Part shown: positions 25,590-35,344 of the stretch, one piece after another
Position numbering within the stretch: position 1 is the stretch's first letter
Layout of the letters: every line of letters starts with the position of its first letter
NCBI RefSeq assembly: GCF_013410545.1
Contig: NZ_JACCFV010000001.1
Location: forward strand, 930,001-994,000
Reading direction: 5' to 3'
Source: Pseudoclavibacter chungangensis
Lineage (GTDB): Bacteria; Actinomycetota; Actinomycetes; Actinomycetales; Microbacteriaceae
DNA: 64,000 nt
Notes under the pieces: generated by a model
The model's input: only the letters and a program-made list of their open reading frames with translations
The model's database searches: none
What the model was told of the DNA's origin: nothing
Made by a program: the position numbers and the translations under genes

Positions 25590-27446
25590 TTGGAAGTGAA
25601 ACGACTTCTCGCGGCCGGCGCCATCCTGGCGGCCGGTACGCTCGTCATGAGCGGCTGTGCCGCACCGGATCGGGGCGGCGACGGTGCCGGCGGTCCGGGC
25701 ATCACGGTGTCCTGGAACGACCCGTTCTTCTCGTGGAACACGAACACGACGCCCGCGAACGCGGCGTCGAACGCGATCGTGGTCATGACCGCGAACAGCG
25801 GCTTCTTCACGTACGACAACGTTCCCGAGGCCGTTCCGAACGAGCAGTTCGGCACGGTCGAGAAGCTCTCGGACGACCCGCTCACGGTGAAGTACACCAT
25901 CAACGAGGGCGTCACCTGGAGCGACGGCGCGCCGATGGACGCGGCCGACCTGTTGCTCGTGTGGGCGTCGCAGACGACACACCGCTCGGCGGGTGAGGTG
26001 CCGGAGCCCGAGGTCGACGACGACGGCAACGTCACGAACCAGGACGCGATCGACGCCGCCGCCGAGGCGGGCGTGTTCTGGAACACGAACCCCGGCCCCG
26101 GCCTGCAGCTCGACCTCGTCGAGAAGACGCCGACGATCGGCGACGACGGCCGCTCGATGACCATCGAGTACTCGAAGCCCTATGCGGACTGGCAGTCGCT
26201 CTTCAAGGGCGACAGCACCTCGATCGCCGCGCACGGCGTCGTGCAGCTCGCCTACCCCGGCGAGTACGACGACCCCAAGGCCGCGAAGGACGCGTTCGTG
26301 AAGGCGGTCAACGACAACGACACGGCGTTCCTCGGCCCGGTCGCGACCGCGTTCCGCACCGACTACGACTACAAGTCGATGCCCGAGAAGCCGCAGCAGT
26401 ACCTCTCGAACGGCCCGTACGTGCTGAGCGACCTCGTCGAGGACCAGTACGCCGTGCTCACGCTGCGCGACGACTACACGTGGGGCCCCAAGCCCGCGTA
26501 CAAGACGATCACGATCAAGGTCATCCCCGACGCGCAGGCGGCCGTGACGGCGCTGCAGAACGGTGAGATCCAGATCGCCTACGGTCAGCCGACGGTCGAC
26601 ATCATCCAGCAGCTCGAGGGGCTCGAGGGCAGCGGCATCGAGTGGGAGAGCGCGCTCGAGGGCACGTACGAGCACGTCGACCTGCAGGTGACGAACGGTG
26701 GCCCGTTCGACCCGGCCACGTACGGTGGCGACGAGGCGAAGGCGAAGGCCGTTCGCGAGGCGTTCCTCCTCTCGATCCCGCGCCAGGAGATCGTCGACAA
26801 GCTCATCACGCCGCTCGCGCCCGACGCGACGACGCGTGACTCGAACTTCTTCCTGCCCGGCGCGGACGGTTACGACGAGTCGGTCGCCGCGAGCGGCATC
26901 GACCGCTACACGGGTGACGTCGAGGCCGCGAAGGCGAAGCTCGCCGAGGCCGGCGTCGACTCGCCGTCCGTGCGCTTCCTCACGGCGAAGAACAACCCGC
27001 GTCGTCAGCAGGAGCTCGCGCTCATCCAGGCGAACGCCGAGGCGGCCGGCTTCACGTTCGTCGACGCATCGGCGGAGGACTGGTCGACCGTGCTCTCGAC
27101 GCAGCCGAATGCGTACGACGCGGCGCTGTTCGGCTGGCAGTCCGAGGCCCTCGGCTTCGGCGAGACGAGCCCGAACTACATCACAGGCGGGACGAACAAC
27201 TACTTCGGCTGGTCCGTGCCCGAGCTCGACGCCAAGCTGCAGCAGCTCGACACGACGACCGACCCGGCCGAGGTGCTCAAGGTCGGTGCCGAGGCCGAGA
27301 AGCTCTTGTACGACCAGTCGTGGACCGTGCCGATCTTCCAGTTCCCGGGCGTGCTCGCGTGGAGCAGCGAGGTGACGGGCGTGCAGCCCGGCTTCCTGTC
27401 GCCGAGCTACTTCTGGAGCGCCCCGAGCTGGGCACCGGCGAGCTAG
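25590..27446 (+). CDS. ABC transporter substrate-binding lipoprotein, peptide family
   Basis: A 618-residue extracytoplasmic solute-binding lipoprotein of SBP family 5 (Dpp/Opp type). The signal ends in VMSGC (Cys near 25). Family landmarks are LTVKYTINEGVTWSDGAPMDAADLLLVW and, near the end, the WTVPIFQFPG strand. It captures peptides or a similar solute and delivers them to the permeases encoded downstream. The TTG at 25590 is preferred because AAGGAGG lies 5 nt upstream; GTG at 25596 is the alternative, 11 nt away. Two strong hairpins follow the stop. Confidence 0.88.
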   Translation: MEVKRLLAAGAILAAGTLVMSGCAAPDRGGDGAGGPGITVSWNDPFFSWNTNTTPANAASNAIVVMTANSGFFTYDNVPEAVPNEQFGTVEKLSDDPLTVKYTINEGVTWSDGAPMDAADLLLVWASQTTHRSAGEVPEPEVDDDGNVTNQDAIDAAAEAGVFWNTNPGPGLQLDLVEKTPTIGDDGRSMTIEYSKPYADWQSLFKGDSTSIAAHGVVQLAYPGEYDDPKAAKDAFVKAVNDNDTAFLGPVATAFRTDYDYKSMPEKPQQYLSNGPYVLSDLVEDQYAVLTLRDDYTWGPKPAYKTITIKVIPDAQAAVTALQNGEIQIAYGQPTVDIIQQLEGLEGSGIEWESALEGTYEHVDLQVTNGGPFDPATYGGDEAKAKAVREAFLLSIPRQEIVDKLITPLAPDATTRDSNFFLPGADGYDESVAASGIDRYTGDVEAAKAKLAEAGVDSPSVRFLTAKNNPRRQQELALIQANAEAAGFTFVDASAEDWSTVLSTQPNAYDAALFGWQSEALGFGETSPNYITGGTNNYFGWSVPELDAKLQQLDTTTDPAEVLKVGAEAEKLLYDQSWTVPIFQFPGVLAWSSEVTGVQPGFLSPSYFWSAPSWAPAS

Positions 27447-27459
27447 CGGAAGCGGACCC

Positions 27460-27493
27460 TGCGGTGTCGCGTCGTCCCTGACGCGGCACCGCA
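27460..27493 (+). terminator. Hairpin after the binding-protein gene
   Basis: TGCGGTGTCGCGTC pairs with GACGCGGCACCGCA around a 6-nt loop (14 bp, one G-U). It lies 14 nt past the binding-protein stop, within the operon. It could stabilise the upstream mRNA or cause partial termination. Confidence 0.55.
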
Positions 27494-27501
27494 CGGTTCG
27501 C

Positions 27502-27547
27502 GCGCTCCGGTCGACCGACGGCACGTGCCGTCGGTCGACCGGAGCGC
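27502..27547. repeat. Perfect 46-nt palindrome between binding protein and permease
   Basis: Two 23-nt arms meet with no spacer at 27524/27525; the left arm ends GTCGACCGACGGCAC and the right begins GTGCCGTCGGTCGAC. It sits 41 nt before the permease ATG. It may act as an attenuating RNA hairpin or, at the DNA level, as an operator. Confidence 0.6.
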
Positions 27548-27588
27548 CGCACTCGTTCGCCCGCGTGACCTGACCGTCAGGAACCCAC

Positions 27589-29121
27589 ATGCTGCGATTC
27601 ATCCTCAGACGCCTGTTCGTCTCGATCTTCATCCTCCTCGGCGCCCTCTTCCTCGTGTACTGCCTCGTCGCGATCTCGAAGGACCCGTTCGCCGACATCG
27701 TCCAATCCACCGCGCCGAACAAGCAGCAACTCATCGAGGCGCGGACGGAACTGCTCAACCTCGACGTGCCGCCGCCCGCCCGCTTCTTCATCTGGCTCGG
27801 CGGCATGCTCGGCTTCCTCGTCGGAAACGGCACGTGGGGCGTCAACGTGCTCGGTCAGGACGTGGGGGCACTGCTGCCCAACGTTGTCGGCCAGACGCTT
27901 CAGCTCGTGACCGGTGCGACGCTCATCGCGATCGTCGCCGGCATCGCGGTGGGCGTCGCGACCGCGCTCCGGCAGTACTCCGGTTTCGACTACGCCGTCA
28001 CGTTCGTCTCGTTCCTGCTCTACTCGCTCCCCGTCTTCTTCGTGGCGGTGATCCTCAAGCTCTACCTCGCGATCGGGTTCAACGACTTCCTGCAGAACCC
28101 ACAGATCCCCATCGGGGTCCTCCTGCTCGTCGGCATCATCATCGGCGTTGTCGTCATGTCGGTCACGGGCGGGCCACCGAAGCAGCGTCTCATCGCGTTC
28201 GCGGCGGGCGCCGTCGGCACGATCGTGCTCCTCCTGCTCATGCAGGCGCTCGACTGGTTCCGCGAGCCCTCGCTCGGCATCCCGCTCATGCTCGTCCTCG
28301 GCCTCACGACGGTGCTCGTCGTCGCCGTGCTCACGGTCGGGCTGCGCGAACGCCGGAACCTCGTCGTCACCGGTGCCGTCGCGCTCTCCGGCGCCGTGCT
28401 CTGGTTCCCGCTCCAGTTCGCGATGACGAACGAGATCGGCGTCTGGTTCATCGTCGCGCTCGTCCTCGCGTACACGGTGCTCGCGTGGCTCGCCGGGCAG
28501 TTCTTCGGCGGCGTGGATCGGCACCAGATCCGCACGAACGCGGCGATCGTCGGCTTCGTCGTCGCGGTCCTGCTCGTGATCGACCGCATCATGCAGGTGT
28601 GGCCCGCCTACATGGACGCGACCGGCGATCGTCCGATCGCGACCGTCGGTGCCGTGAACCCGCAGTTCGCCGGAACGGACAACATCTGGCTGCAGCTGCT
28701 CGACTCCGGTACGCACCTGCTCCTGCCGACGCTGTCGATCGCGTTCATCTCGATCGCGCAGTACTCGCGCTACTCGCGGGCGAGCCTGCTCGACGTCATG
28801 AACATGGACTACATCCGCACGGCCCGCGCGAAGGGGCTGCCCGAGCGGACGGTCGTCATGCGGCACGCGCTCCGCAACGCGCTCATCCCCGTCACGACGG
28901 TCGTCGCGGCCGACGTCGGCGCGATCATCTCGGGTGCGATCGTGACGGAGCAGATCTTCGCCTGGCGGGCGATGGGGTCGCTGTTCACGGCATCGCTCGA
29001 GACCGTCGACCTCAACCCGCTCATGGCGTACATGCTCATCACCGCCTCGCTGACGGTCCTGTTCAATCTCATCGCCGACATCCTCTACTCCGTGCTCGAC
29101 CCACGGATCCGATTGAGCTGA
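27589..29121 (+). CDS. ABC transporter permease, DppB type, with extra membrane segments
   Basis: A 510-residue inner-membrane permease of the peptide/nickel class. The N-terminal MLRFILRRLFVSIFILLGALFL segment and the C-terminal EAA-type loop (DYIRTARAKGLPERTVVMRHALRNALIP) are typical of DppB. The protein is about 170 residues longer than usual: between the normal helices, roughly 170-335, lies an insertion with about five or six additional hydrophobic segments. Two hairpins separate it from the binding-protein gene. The DppC-type gene follows 10 nt after its stop. Confidence 0.86.
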   Translation: MLRFILRRLFVSIFILLGALFLVYCLVAISKDPFADIVQSTAPNKQQLIEARTELLNLDVPPPARFFIWLGGMLGFLVGNGTWGVNVLGQDVGALLPNVVGQTLQLVTGATLIAIVAGIAVGVATALRQYSGFDYAVTFVSFLLYSLPVFFVAVILKLYLAIGFNDFLQNPQIPIGVLLLVGIIIGVVVMSVTGGPPKQRLIAFAAGAVGTIVLLLLMQALDWFREPSLGIPLMLVLGLTTVLVVAVLTVGLRERRNLVVTGAVALSGAVLWFPLQFAMTNEIGVWFIVALVLAYTVLAWLAGQFFGGVDRHQIRTNAAIVGFVVAVLLVIDRIMQVWPAYMDATGDRPIATVGAVNPQFAGTDNIWLQLLDSGTHLLLPTLSIAFISIAQYSRYSRASLLDVMNMDYIRTARAKGLPERTVVMRHALRNALIPVTTVVAADVGAIISGAIVTEQIFAWRAMGSLFTASLETVDLNPLMAYMLITASLTVLFNLIADILYSVLDPRIRLS

Positions 29122-29131
29122 GGCACGCGAA

Positions 29132-30301
29132 ATGACCAATATCGAAGCACTCACCCAGCCCGGCGGCCCCGAACACAACGCCGAACTCACGATCGAACAA
29201 CAGGAGGTCGAGGGCCTCAGTCAGGGACAGATCGTCCGGCGCCGGTTCGTCCGGCACACGGGCGCCATGGTGTCCCTCGCCGTCTTCGTGCTCATCGTCC
29301 TGCTCGTCTTCACCTCGGTCGGCATCGTCCTGCCGTACCCGAGCTTCGCGAACGGTGAGTTCGCGATCGCGACGATCCAGATCCACGGCTGGTGGCCGTA
29401 CACGTGGAACGAGATCTCGCCCGTCGTGAACAACGGCAACCCGACGATGACGGGCCTGTTCTCGTGGGGACCGCACCCGTTCGGTCAGGACGAGGTCGGC
29501 CGCGACATCTTCGCGCGCGTCATGCGGGGCACGCAGCAGTCGCTCACCGTCATGGTGCTCTACGGCGGCATCGCCGCGGTGCTCGGCATCGTCGTCGGCG
29601 GCATCGCCGGGTTCTTCGGCGGCTGGGTCGACAACGTGCTCATGCGCGTGACCGATCTGTTCCTCGTCATCCCCGTGCTCGTGTTCGCTGCCGTCCTCGG
29701 CCAGTTCGCGAGCCAGAGCCCCTTCCTCGCCGCCTACGGCGCGGTCGCGCTCGGGTTGCTTCTCGGGTTCGTCGGCTGGATGTCGATGGCCCGGCTCGTG
29801 CGCGGTGAGTTCCTCGCCCTGCGTGAGCGCGAGTTCGTCGATGCGGCGCGCGTCGCGGGCGCCTCGAGCGGCCGGATCATCTTCCGGCACATCCTGCCCA
29901 ACGCCCTCGGCGTCGTGATCGTCGCGACGACGCTCATCATGGCGACCGCGATCGTGCTCGAGGCGAGCCTCTCGTTCATCGGCTTCGGCATCCAGGCGCC
30001 CGACGTGTCGCTCGGCCAGATCGTGAACGAGTACCAGGGCGCGTTCGTGACGCGGCCGTGGCTGTTCTGGTTCCCCGGCGTGTTCGTCGTCGCGATCGCG
30101 CTGTGCATCAACTTCATCGGCGACGGCCTGCGCGACGCGTTCGACCCGCGTCAGACGCAGAAGCCGGGTGGCTCGATCTTCGTGCGCATGTGGCGCTCGC
30201 TGCGGGGCAAGCACCCGGAGCCCGTCGCCGAGGGTGTCGCGGGCACGACCGCGATCCGCACGAACGACGCCGACGGCGACGAGCCGAAGGGGCGGATCTG
30301 A
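29132..30301 (+). CDS. ABC transporter permease, DppC type
   Basis: A 389-residue permease, partner of the DppB-like protein. The HPFGQDEVGRDIFARVMRGTQQSL segment and the EAA loop (EREFVDAARVAGASSGRIIFRHILPNALGVVI) are diagnostic of DppC/OppC. The N-terminal 40 residues are polar and there is a periplasmic loop of about 60 residues before the conserved core, making it longer than the usual 290-300. The C-terminus is a polar tail. An oppositely oriented gene starts 8 nt after the stop, so co-expression with the ATPase gene needs a read-through or a second promoter. Confidence 0.88.
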   Translation: MTNIEALTQPGGPEHNAELTIEQQEVEGLSQGQIVRRRFVRHTGAMVSLAVFVLIVLLVFTSVGIVLPYPSFANGEFAIATIQIHGWWPYTWNEISPVVNNGNPTMTGLFSWGPHPFGQDEVGRDIFARVMRGTQQSLTVMVLYGGIAAVLGIVVGGIAGFFGGWVDNVLMRVTDLFLVIPVLVFAAVLGQFASQSPFLAAYGAVALGLLLGFVGWMSMARLVRGEFLALREREFVDAARVAGASSGRIIFRHILPNALGVVIVATTLIMATAIVLEASLSFIGFGIQAPDVSLGQIVNEYQGAFVTRPWLFWFPGVFVVAIALCINFIGDGLRDAFDPRQTQKPGGSIFVRMWRSLRGKHPEPVAEGVAGTTAIRTNDADGDEPKGRI

Positions 30302-30309
30302 TGCGCGGC

Positions 30310-30912
30310 TCAGACGAGCGTCGTCGACCAGGCGGCTGCGCCGGCGACGAGCAGCGAGGCCACGAGCACCGTGATGTTCACGATGTTCCACGATCGCGTG
30401 ATGGCGTCGTTCGACGGATCGTGCTCGGCGAGTCGGTGGGCGAGCGTCGTCATCGCGTCGCCCGAGGGCGTTCCCGGCGCGTCGCTCGCGGCGAGCGAGT
30501 CACCGCCCTCGTCCCGGCGCACGCGCGGATCGCGGCGCATGGCCTCCGAGGGCACGATGCGCTGCGTCGCGATGCGGTCCGGCGGGGGAGCGGCCCATGC
30601 GCTCACGACCCCCTCGTCGGTGACGAGCGCGAACCCGTGCGTCGTCCGCGCATCGGCGATGCGGCCGTAGGGGACGCGCGTCGTCCGCAGCGGACCCCGG
30701 ACCTCGACCGCCTCGGCATCGAACGCGACGCTCGGCGCGAGCAGCGTCACGTAGCCGACACCCACGAGCAGCACGGGGATCGGCAGCACCGAGCCCGCCG
30801 CATCGAGGCTGCCCGACACGATGAGCGAAACCACGGCCACCACACAGGCGAGCGCGACGAGCACATAGACCACGGCCGACAGGCGCGGGCGGATCACGGT
30901 ACGAGTCGTCAT
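30310..30912 (-). CDS. PH-like domain membrane protein, antisense within the ABC operon
   Basis: A 200-residue protein with two N-terminal membrane segments (about 12-32 and 40-60), a PH-like beta domain (VAFDAEAVEVRGPLRTTRVPYGRIADARTTHGFALVTD) and one C-terminal membrane segment. The layout resembles actinobacterial bacterial-PH (bPH) membrane proteins, whose role is unknown. It lies on the opposite strand between the dppC-like and ATPase genes, 8 nt from the former. The start is ATG 30912, inferred from the family-like hydrophobic N-terminus. Confidence 0.72.
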   Translation of the reverse strand: MTTRTVIRPRLSAVVYVLVALACVVAVVSLIVSGSLDAAGSVLPIPVLLVGVGYVTLLAPSVAFDAEAVEVRGPLRTTRVPYGRIADARTTHGFALVTDEGVVSAWAAPPPDRIATQRIVPSEAMRRDPRVRRDEGGDSLAASDAPGTPSGDAMTTLAHRLAEHDPSNDAITRSWNIVNITVLVASLLVAGAAAWSTTLV

Positions 30913-30980
30913 GGTCGAATCATCCCAGAGCACGCCCGCGCGTGCGCCCAGCGCACCACCGAGCAGCAGGAGGCCGCAGC

Positions 30981-32786
30981 ATGAGCCGCACGACGTCTCG
31001 CAAGGGCGATGACACCCCCATCCTCGAGGTCTCCGACCTGAGCGTCGACTTCTGGGTCGGCGGCCAGTGGGTCACCGCCGTCGGCGGTCTCGACTACCGC
31101 GTCAACCCGGGCGAGGTGCTCGCGATCGTCGGTGAGTCGGGCTCGGGCAAGTCCGTGTCGTCGATGTCGATCCTCGGCCTGCTACCGAAGAACAGTCGAA
31201 CGCGCGGTTCCGCGCTGCTCAACGGGACGGAGCTCATCGGCGCGCCGGCCTCGACGCTGCGGCGTGCCCGCGGCAACGACATCGCCGTCATCTTCCAGGA
31301 GCCCATGACGGCCCTGAACCCCGTGTTCACGGTCGGGGCCCAGATCGTCGAGGCACTTCGCGTGCACGACCACTCGCTCACGCCGCGCGTGGCGCGCGAG
31401 CGCGCGCTCGAACTCCTCGATCTCGTCGACCTGCCCGATCCGCTCAAGGCCTTCAACTCCTTCCCGCACCAGTTGTCGGGTGGACAGCGGCAGCGCGCCA
31501 TGATCGCGCAATCGCTCTCGTGCGACCCGGACATGCTCATCGCGGACGAGCCGACGACCGCGCTCGATGTGACCGTGCAGGCCGAGATCCTGGACCTGCT
31601 CCGCAGCCTGCACCGGCGACTCAACTCGGCGATCGTCATCATCACGCACGACATGGGCGTGGTCGCGGACCTCGCGGACAACGTCATCGTCATGCGCAAG
31701 GGACGCGTCGTCGAGCGGGGCACCGTGCGGCAGATCTTCAACGATCCGCAGCACGAGTACACGCAGCTGTTGTTGAGCTCGGTCCCGAGGCTCGGCGCCG
31801 TCTCTGACGACATCGTCGCCGCCGCAGAGGAATCCGCGACGGCGACGCCCGACGAACAGGTCGCCGAGGAGCGCGAGGCGGCGGGCATCGCGTCGGTGGA
31901 AGCGGATCGCGAGGCGGCTGAGGCGGACGCCGCCGGTCGCGTCCCCGCCCTCCGCCTCGAGCACGTCGACCTCGAGTACCCCAAGCGCGGTCGCGTGCCG
32001 GCGTTCAAGGCCGTCTCCGATGCCTCGTTCTCGATCTATCCCGGCGAGATCGTCGGCATCGTGGGGGAGTCGGGCTCCGGGAAGACGACGATCGCGCGGG
32101 CGGCGGTGGGCCTGCTGCCGGTCGCGTCGGGGTCCATGACGCTCGCCGGGACGGAGCTGCGGGGCGCGAGCCGTCAGACGCTGCTCGGACTCCGTGGGGA
32201 CATCGGCATCGTCTTCCAGGACCCCGGTTCGTCGCTGAATCCGCGATGGCCCGTCGGTCAGTCGATCGCCGAACCGCTCGTGCTCACGAAGCGCTTCTCG
32301 AAGGCCGAGATCTCGAGCCGCGTGGAGGAGCTCCTCGATCAGGTCGAATTGCCGCGCTCGTTCCGCAATCGCTACCCGAACGAGCTCTCCGGCGGACAGC
32401 GCCAACGCATCGGTATCGCGCGCGCGCTCGCGCTCGAACCGAAGCTGCTCGTCGCCGACGAGCCCACGAGCGCGCTCGACGTGTCCGTGCAGAAGCGCGT
32501 GCTGGAACTCCTCGTCGAGATCCAGCAGCGCCTCCAGTTCGCGGTCATGTTCGTGACGCACGACCTCGCGGTCGTCGACCTCCTGGCACACCGCACGGTC
32601 GTCATGGAGCACGGTCGCATCGTCGAGTACGGCGAGACGGATCAGATCCTCCGCGCACCCGCCGAGCCCTACACCCAGCGGCTCGTCATGGCCGTCCCGG
32701 TCCCCGACCCGGACGAACAGGAGCAGCGTCGCGCGACGCGGGCCGAGGTGCTGCGCGTCGCGTCCGCGGGCGACGGCAGCGACTGA
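30981..32786 (+). CDS. Dipeptide-type ABC transporter, fused double ATPase (DppD-DppF)
   Basis: A 601-residue protein with two ATPase domains in tandem. Domain 1 has Walker A GESGSGKS at 51-58 and the signature SGGQRQRAM; domain 2 has GESGSGKT at about 362-369 and SGGQRQRIG. Both have intact Walker B (LIADEPTTALD and LVADEPTSALD) and H-loops. A Glu/Ala-rich linker joins them at about 285-330. It powers the importer encoded upstream; the fusion replaces separate DppD and DppF. AGGAGG lies 8 nt before the ATG. It follows the antisense PH-like gene. Confidence 0.93.
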   Translation: MSRTTSRKGDDTPILEVSDLSVDFWVGGQWVTAVGGLDYRVNPGEVLAIVGESGSGKSVSSMSILGLLPKNSRTRGSALLNGTELIGAPASTLRRARGNDIAVIFQEPMTALNPVFTVGAQIVEALRVHDHSLTPRVARERALELLDLVDLPDPLKAFNSFPHQLSGGQRQRAMIAQSLSCDPDMLIADEPTTALDVTVQAEILDLLRSLHRRLNSAIVIITHDMGVVADLADNVIVMRKGRVVERGTVRQIFNDPQHEYTQLLLSSVPRLGAVSDDIVAAAEESATATPDEQVAEEREAAGIASVEADREAAEADAAGRVPALRLEHVDLEYPKRGRVPAFKAVSDASFSIYPGEIVGIVGESGSGKTTIARAAVGLLPVASGSMTLAGTELRGASRQTLLGLRGDIGIVFQDPGSSLNPRWPVGQSIAEPLVLTKRFSKAEISSRVEELLDQVELPRSFRNRYPNELSGGQRQRIGIARALALEPKLLVADEPTSALDVSVQKRVLELLVEIQQRLQFAVMFVTHDLAVVDLLAHRTVVMEHGRIVEYGETDQILRAPAEPYTQRLVMAVPVPDPDEQEQRRATRAEVLRVASAGDGSD

Positions 32787-32846
32787 GCGACGCGTGTCCG
32801 TCCCGTGTGCGACCCCGGTCGTGCACGGGACGGTCCTGTCCGGGCG

Positions 32847-32852
32847 TAAGAT
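32847..32852 (+). promoter_or_regulatory. -10 hexamer of the typA operon
   Basis: TAAGAT lies 33 nt before the typA ATG, giving a short leader that contains AGGAAG as ribosome site. The -35 region is not recognisable. Confidence 0.45.
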
Positions 32853-32885
32853 GAGTCGTATTTTTCCGCTGCCAGGAAGCCCCGT

Positions 32886-34802
32886 ATGACCGAAACGTCG
32901 CTCGCCCACCGTTCAGATCTCCGAAACGTCGCCATCGTGGCGCACGTGGACCACGGCAAGACGACGCTCGTCGACGCCATGTTGCGTCAGACCAACTCGT
33001 TCGGCGATCACTCGCACTTCGACGGGGAGAGCCGGGTCATGGACTCGAACGACCTCGAGCGTGAGAAGGGCATCACGATCCTCGCGAAGAACACCGCGAT
33101 CCGCTACGAGGGCGAGCACGCGAGCGAGGGGCCCGTGATCATCAACGTGATCGACACGCCCGGGCACGCGGACTTCGGTGGCGAGGTCGAGCGCGGCCTG
33201 TCCATGGTCGACGGCGTCGTGCTCCTCGTCGACGCGTCGGAGGGGCCGCTTCCCCAGACGCGCTTCGTGCTGCGCAAGGCGCTCGCCGCGAAGCTTCCCG
33301 TCATCCTCGCGGTCAACAAGACCGACCGTCCGGACGCGCGCATCGACGAGGTCGTGCAGGAATCGCAGGACCTGCTCCTCGGCCTCGCCTCAGACCTCGC
33401 CGACGAGGTCCCCGACCTCGACGTCGACGCCATCCTCGACCTCCCCGTGCTCTACGCCTCCGGGCGCGCCGGCGCCGCGAGCCGCAACCAGCCCGACAAC
33501 GGCTCGCTGCCCGACAACGACACGCTCGAGCCGCTGTTCGAGGCGATCCTCGAGCACATCCCGGCGCCGGCGTACGACCCGGCAGCACCGCTGCAGGCAC
33601 ACGTGACGAACCTCGACGCGTCACCGTTCCTCGGCCGCCTCGCCCTCCTGCGCGTCTTCAACGGCACGCTCAAGAAGGGCCAGAACGTCGCCTGGGTGCG
33701 TTCGGACGGCGAGGTGCACAACGTGCGCATCACCGAACTGCTCGAGACGAAGGCCCTCGACCGCGTGCCGACCGAGTCGGCCGGGCCGGGCGACATCGTG
33801 GCCGTCGCCGGCATCCCCGACATTACGATCGGCGACACGATCGCCGACCCCGAGGACGTCCGCCCGCTGCCCGCGATCACGGTCGACGAGCCCGCGATCT
33901 CGATGACGATCGGCACGAACACCTCGCCGCTCATGGGCAAGGTCAAGGGGCACAAGCTCACGGCGCGCATGGTGAAGGACCGCCTCGACCGCGAGCTCAT
34001 CGGTAACGTGTCCCTCCGGGTCGTCGACATCGGTCGCCCCGACGCGTGGGAGGTGCAGGGCCGTGGCGAGCTTGCGCTGTCCGTCCTCATCGAGAACATG
34101 CGCCGCGAGGGCTTCGAACTCACGGCGGGCAAGCCGCAGGTCGTCACGCGCGTCGTCGACGGGAAGACGCTGGAGCCCTTCGAGGAGCTCACGATCGACG
34201 CACCCGAGGAGCACCTCGGCGCGATCACGCAGCTCCTCGCCGCCCGCAAGGGACGCATGGAGGGCATGACGAACCACGGCACCGGTTGGGTGCGTATGGA
34301 GTTCATCGTCCCCTCGCGCGGACTCATCGGTTTCCGCAGCGAGTTCATGACCGTCACGCGCGGGACGGGCATCGCGAACGCGATCTCGCACGGCTACGAG
34401 CCGTGGGCGGGCCCCATCACGACGCGCATCTCCGGCTCGATCGTGGCCGACCGCGCGGGCGTCGTCACGCCGTTCGCGATGATGGCTCTGCAGGAGCGCA
34501 TGACGTTCTTCGTCGACCCGACCGACGAGGTCTACGAGGGCATGGTCGTCGGCGAGAACACGCGCGCCGAGGACATGGACGTCAACATCACCAAGGAGAA
34601 GAAGCTCACCAACATGCGCTCGTCGACCGCCGACGAGCTCGAGCGACTGACCCCGCCGCGCCACCTCACCCTCGAGGAATCGCTCGAGTTCGCCCGCGAG
34701 GACGAGTGCGTCGAGGTGACGCCCGAGAAGGTCCGCATCCGCAAAGTCGAGCTGGACTCCACCGCACGCGGGCGGGCCGCGTCGCGCGCGAAGAAGGGGT
34801 GA
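32886..34802 (+). CDS. typA: Translational GTPase TypA/BipA
   Basis: A 638-residue ribosome-associated GTPase that aids 50S assembly and stress adaptation. The G1 motif is AHVDHGKT (20-27), G2 lies in EREKGITI, G3 is DTPGHADF, and G4 NKTD; domains II, III and V and the BipA-specific C-terminal domain ([13 protein letters not shown]) follow. The length is normal. AGGAAG precedes the ATG by 7 nt. Its stop shares a base with the next ATG (TGATG), beginning a coupled series through fdxA and dapC. Confidence 0.96.
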   Translation: MTETSLAHRSDLRNVAIVAHVDHGKTTLVDAMLRQTNSFGDHSHFDGESRVMDSNDLEREKGITILAKNTAIRYEGEHASEGPVIINVIDTPGHADFGGEVERGLSMVDGVVLLVDASEGPLPQTRFVLRKALAAKLPVILAVNKTDRPDARIDEVVQESQDLLLGLASDLADEVPDLDVDAILDLPVLYASGRAGAASRNQPDNGSLPDNDTLEPLFEAILEHIPAPAYDPAAPLQAHVTNLDASPFLGRLALLRVFNGTLKKGQNVAWVRSDGEVHNVRITELLETKALDRVPTESAGPGDIVAVAGIPDITIGDTIADPEDVRPLPAITVDEPAISMTIGTNTSPLMGKVKGHKLTARMVKDRLDRELIGNVSLRVVDIGRPDAWEVQGRGELALSVLIENMRREGFELTAGKPQVVTRVVDGKTLEPFEELTIDAPEEHLGAITQLLAARKGRMEGMTNHGTGWVRMEFIVPSRGLIGFRSEFMTVTRGTGIANAISHGYEPWAGPITTRISGSIVADRAGVVTPFAMMALQERMTFFVDPTDEVYEGMVVGENTRAEDMDVNITKEKKLTNMRSSTADELERLTPPRHLTLEESLEFAREDECVEVTPEKVRIRKVELDSTARGRAASRAKKG

Positions 34803-35344
34803 TGACGACGAAGCGGGAAGCGGGCGCGCCCGGTGTCGTCGAGCGGGTCACGACGGGCGTCCTGTACGTCCTGTTCGGGGCGCTGCTCGCGACGATCGGG
34901 ACCTTCGCGCACCGCGCCCGCTTCGACGTCGCCGGACACGCCGTCTGGTTCGGCGTCGTCCTCGCGCTCCTGTGCACCGTCATGCTGACGGTCGGCGTCC
35001 GCATGTATCTCGCGGAACGCTGGTCGAGCTACGGGTTCGCGATCGGACTCGTCCTCGGCGTCGCCTGGTACAGCTTCCTCGGTGCCGGGCACAGCGTCCT
35101 CGTCGTCGCCGATGCCGTCGGCTACGCGTGGCTCATCGGCTCCATCCTCATCGCCGTCGTCGTGACGTTCTGGCCGCGCCTGCCGGCTCGCGGCGCGTCG
35201 GACGGTCCATCTGTGGCCGATGCGTCGGCCGTACACGGAGCGGCCGGTCAGGGCGGTCATCCGGCCTCCGCCGGAGGCGCGGCCGGGTACCCTGGGATCG
35301 TCCCCGAATCGCCGAACGGAGCCCCGAAGGAGTCAGCCTCGTGA
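34802..35344 (+). CDS. Membrane protein, probably DUF6113-like
   Basis: A 180-residue protein with four membrane segments in the first 125 residues (landmarks [71 protein letters not shown]) and a flexible Ala/Gly/Pro tail. Similar small membrane genes sit between typA and fdxA in Microbacteriaceae; I would place it in DUF6113 but cannot check. It is coupled at both ends: TGATG with typA and GTGA with fdxA. Confidence 0.72.
   Translation: MTTKREAGAPGVVERVTTGVLYVLFGALLATIGTFAHRARFDVAGHAVWFGVVLALLCTVMLTVGVRMYLAERWSSYGFAIGLVLGVAWYSFLGAGHSVLVVADAVGYAWLIGSILIAVVVTFWPRLPARGASDGPSVADASAVHGAAGQGGHPASAGGAAGYPGIVPESPNGAPKESAS

Noticed and set aside
27577..29190. Long minus-strand frame opposite the DppB-like gene
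   Set aside because: Antisense shadow with Asp/Glu/Arg repeats and no recognisable motif.
30981..32786. Possible split of the fused ATPase into two genes
   Set aside because: The frame is continuous through the linker with no stop or start; both domains are complete, so it is a real fusion.
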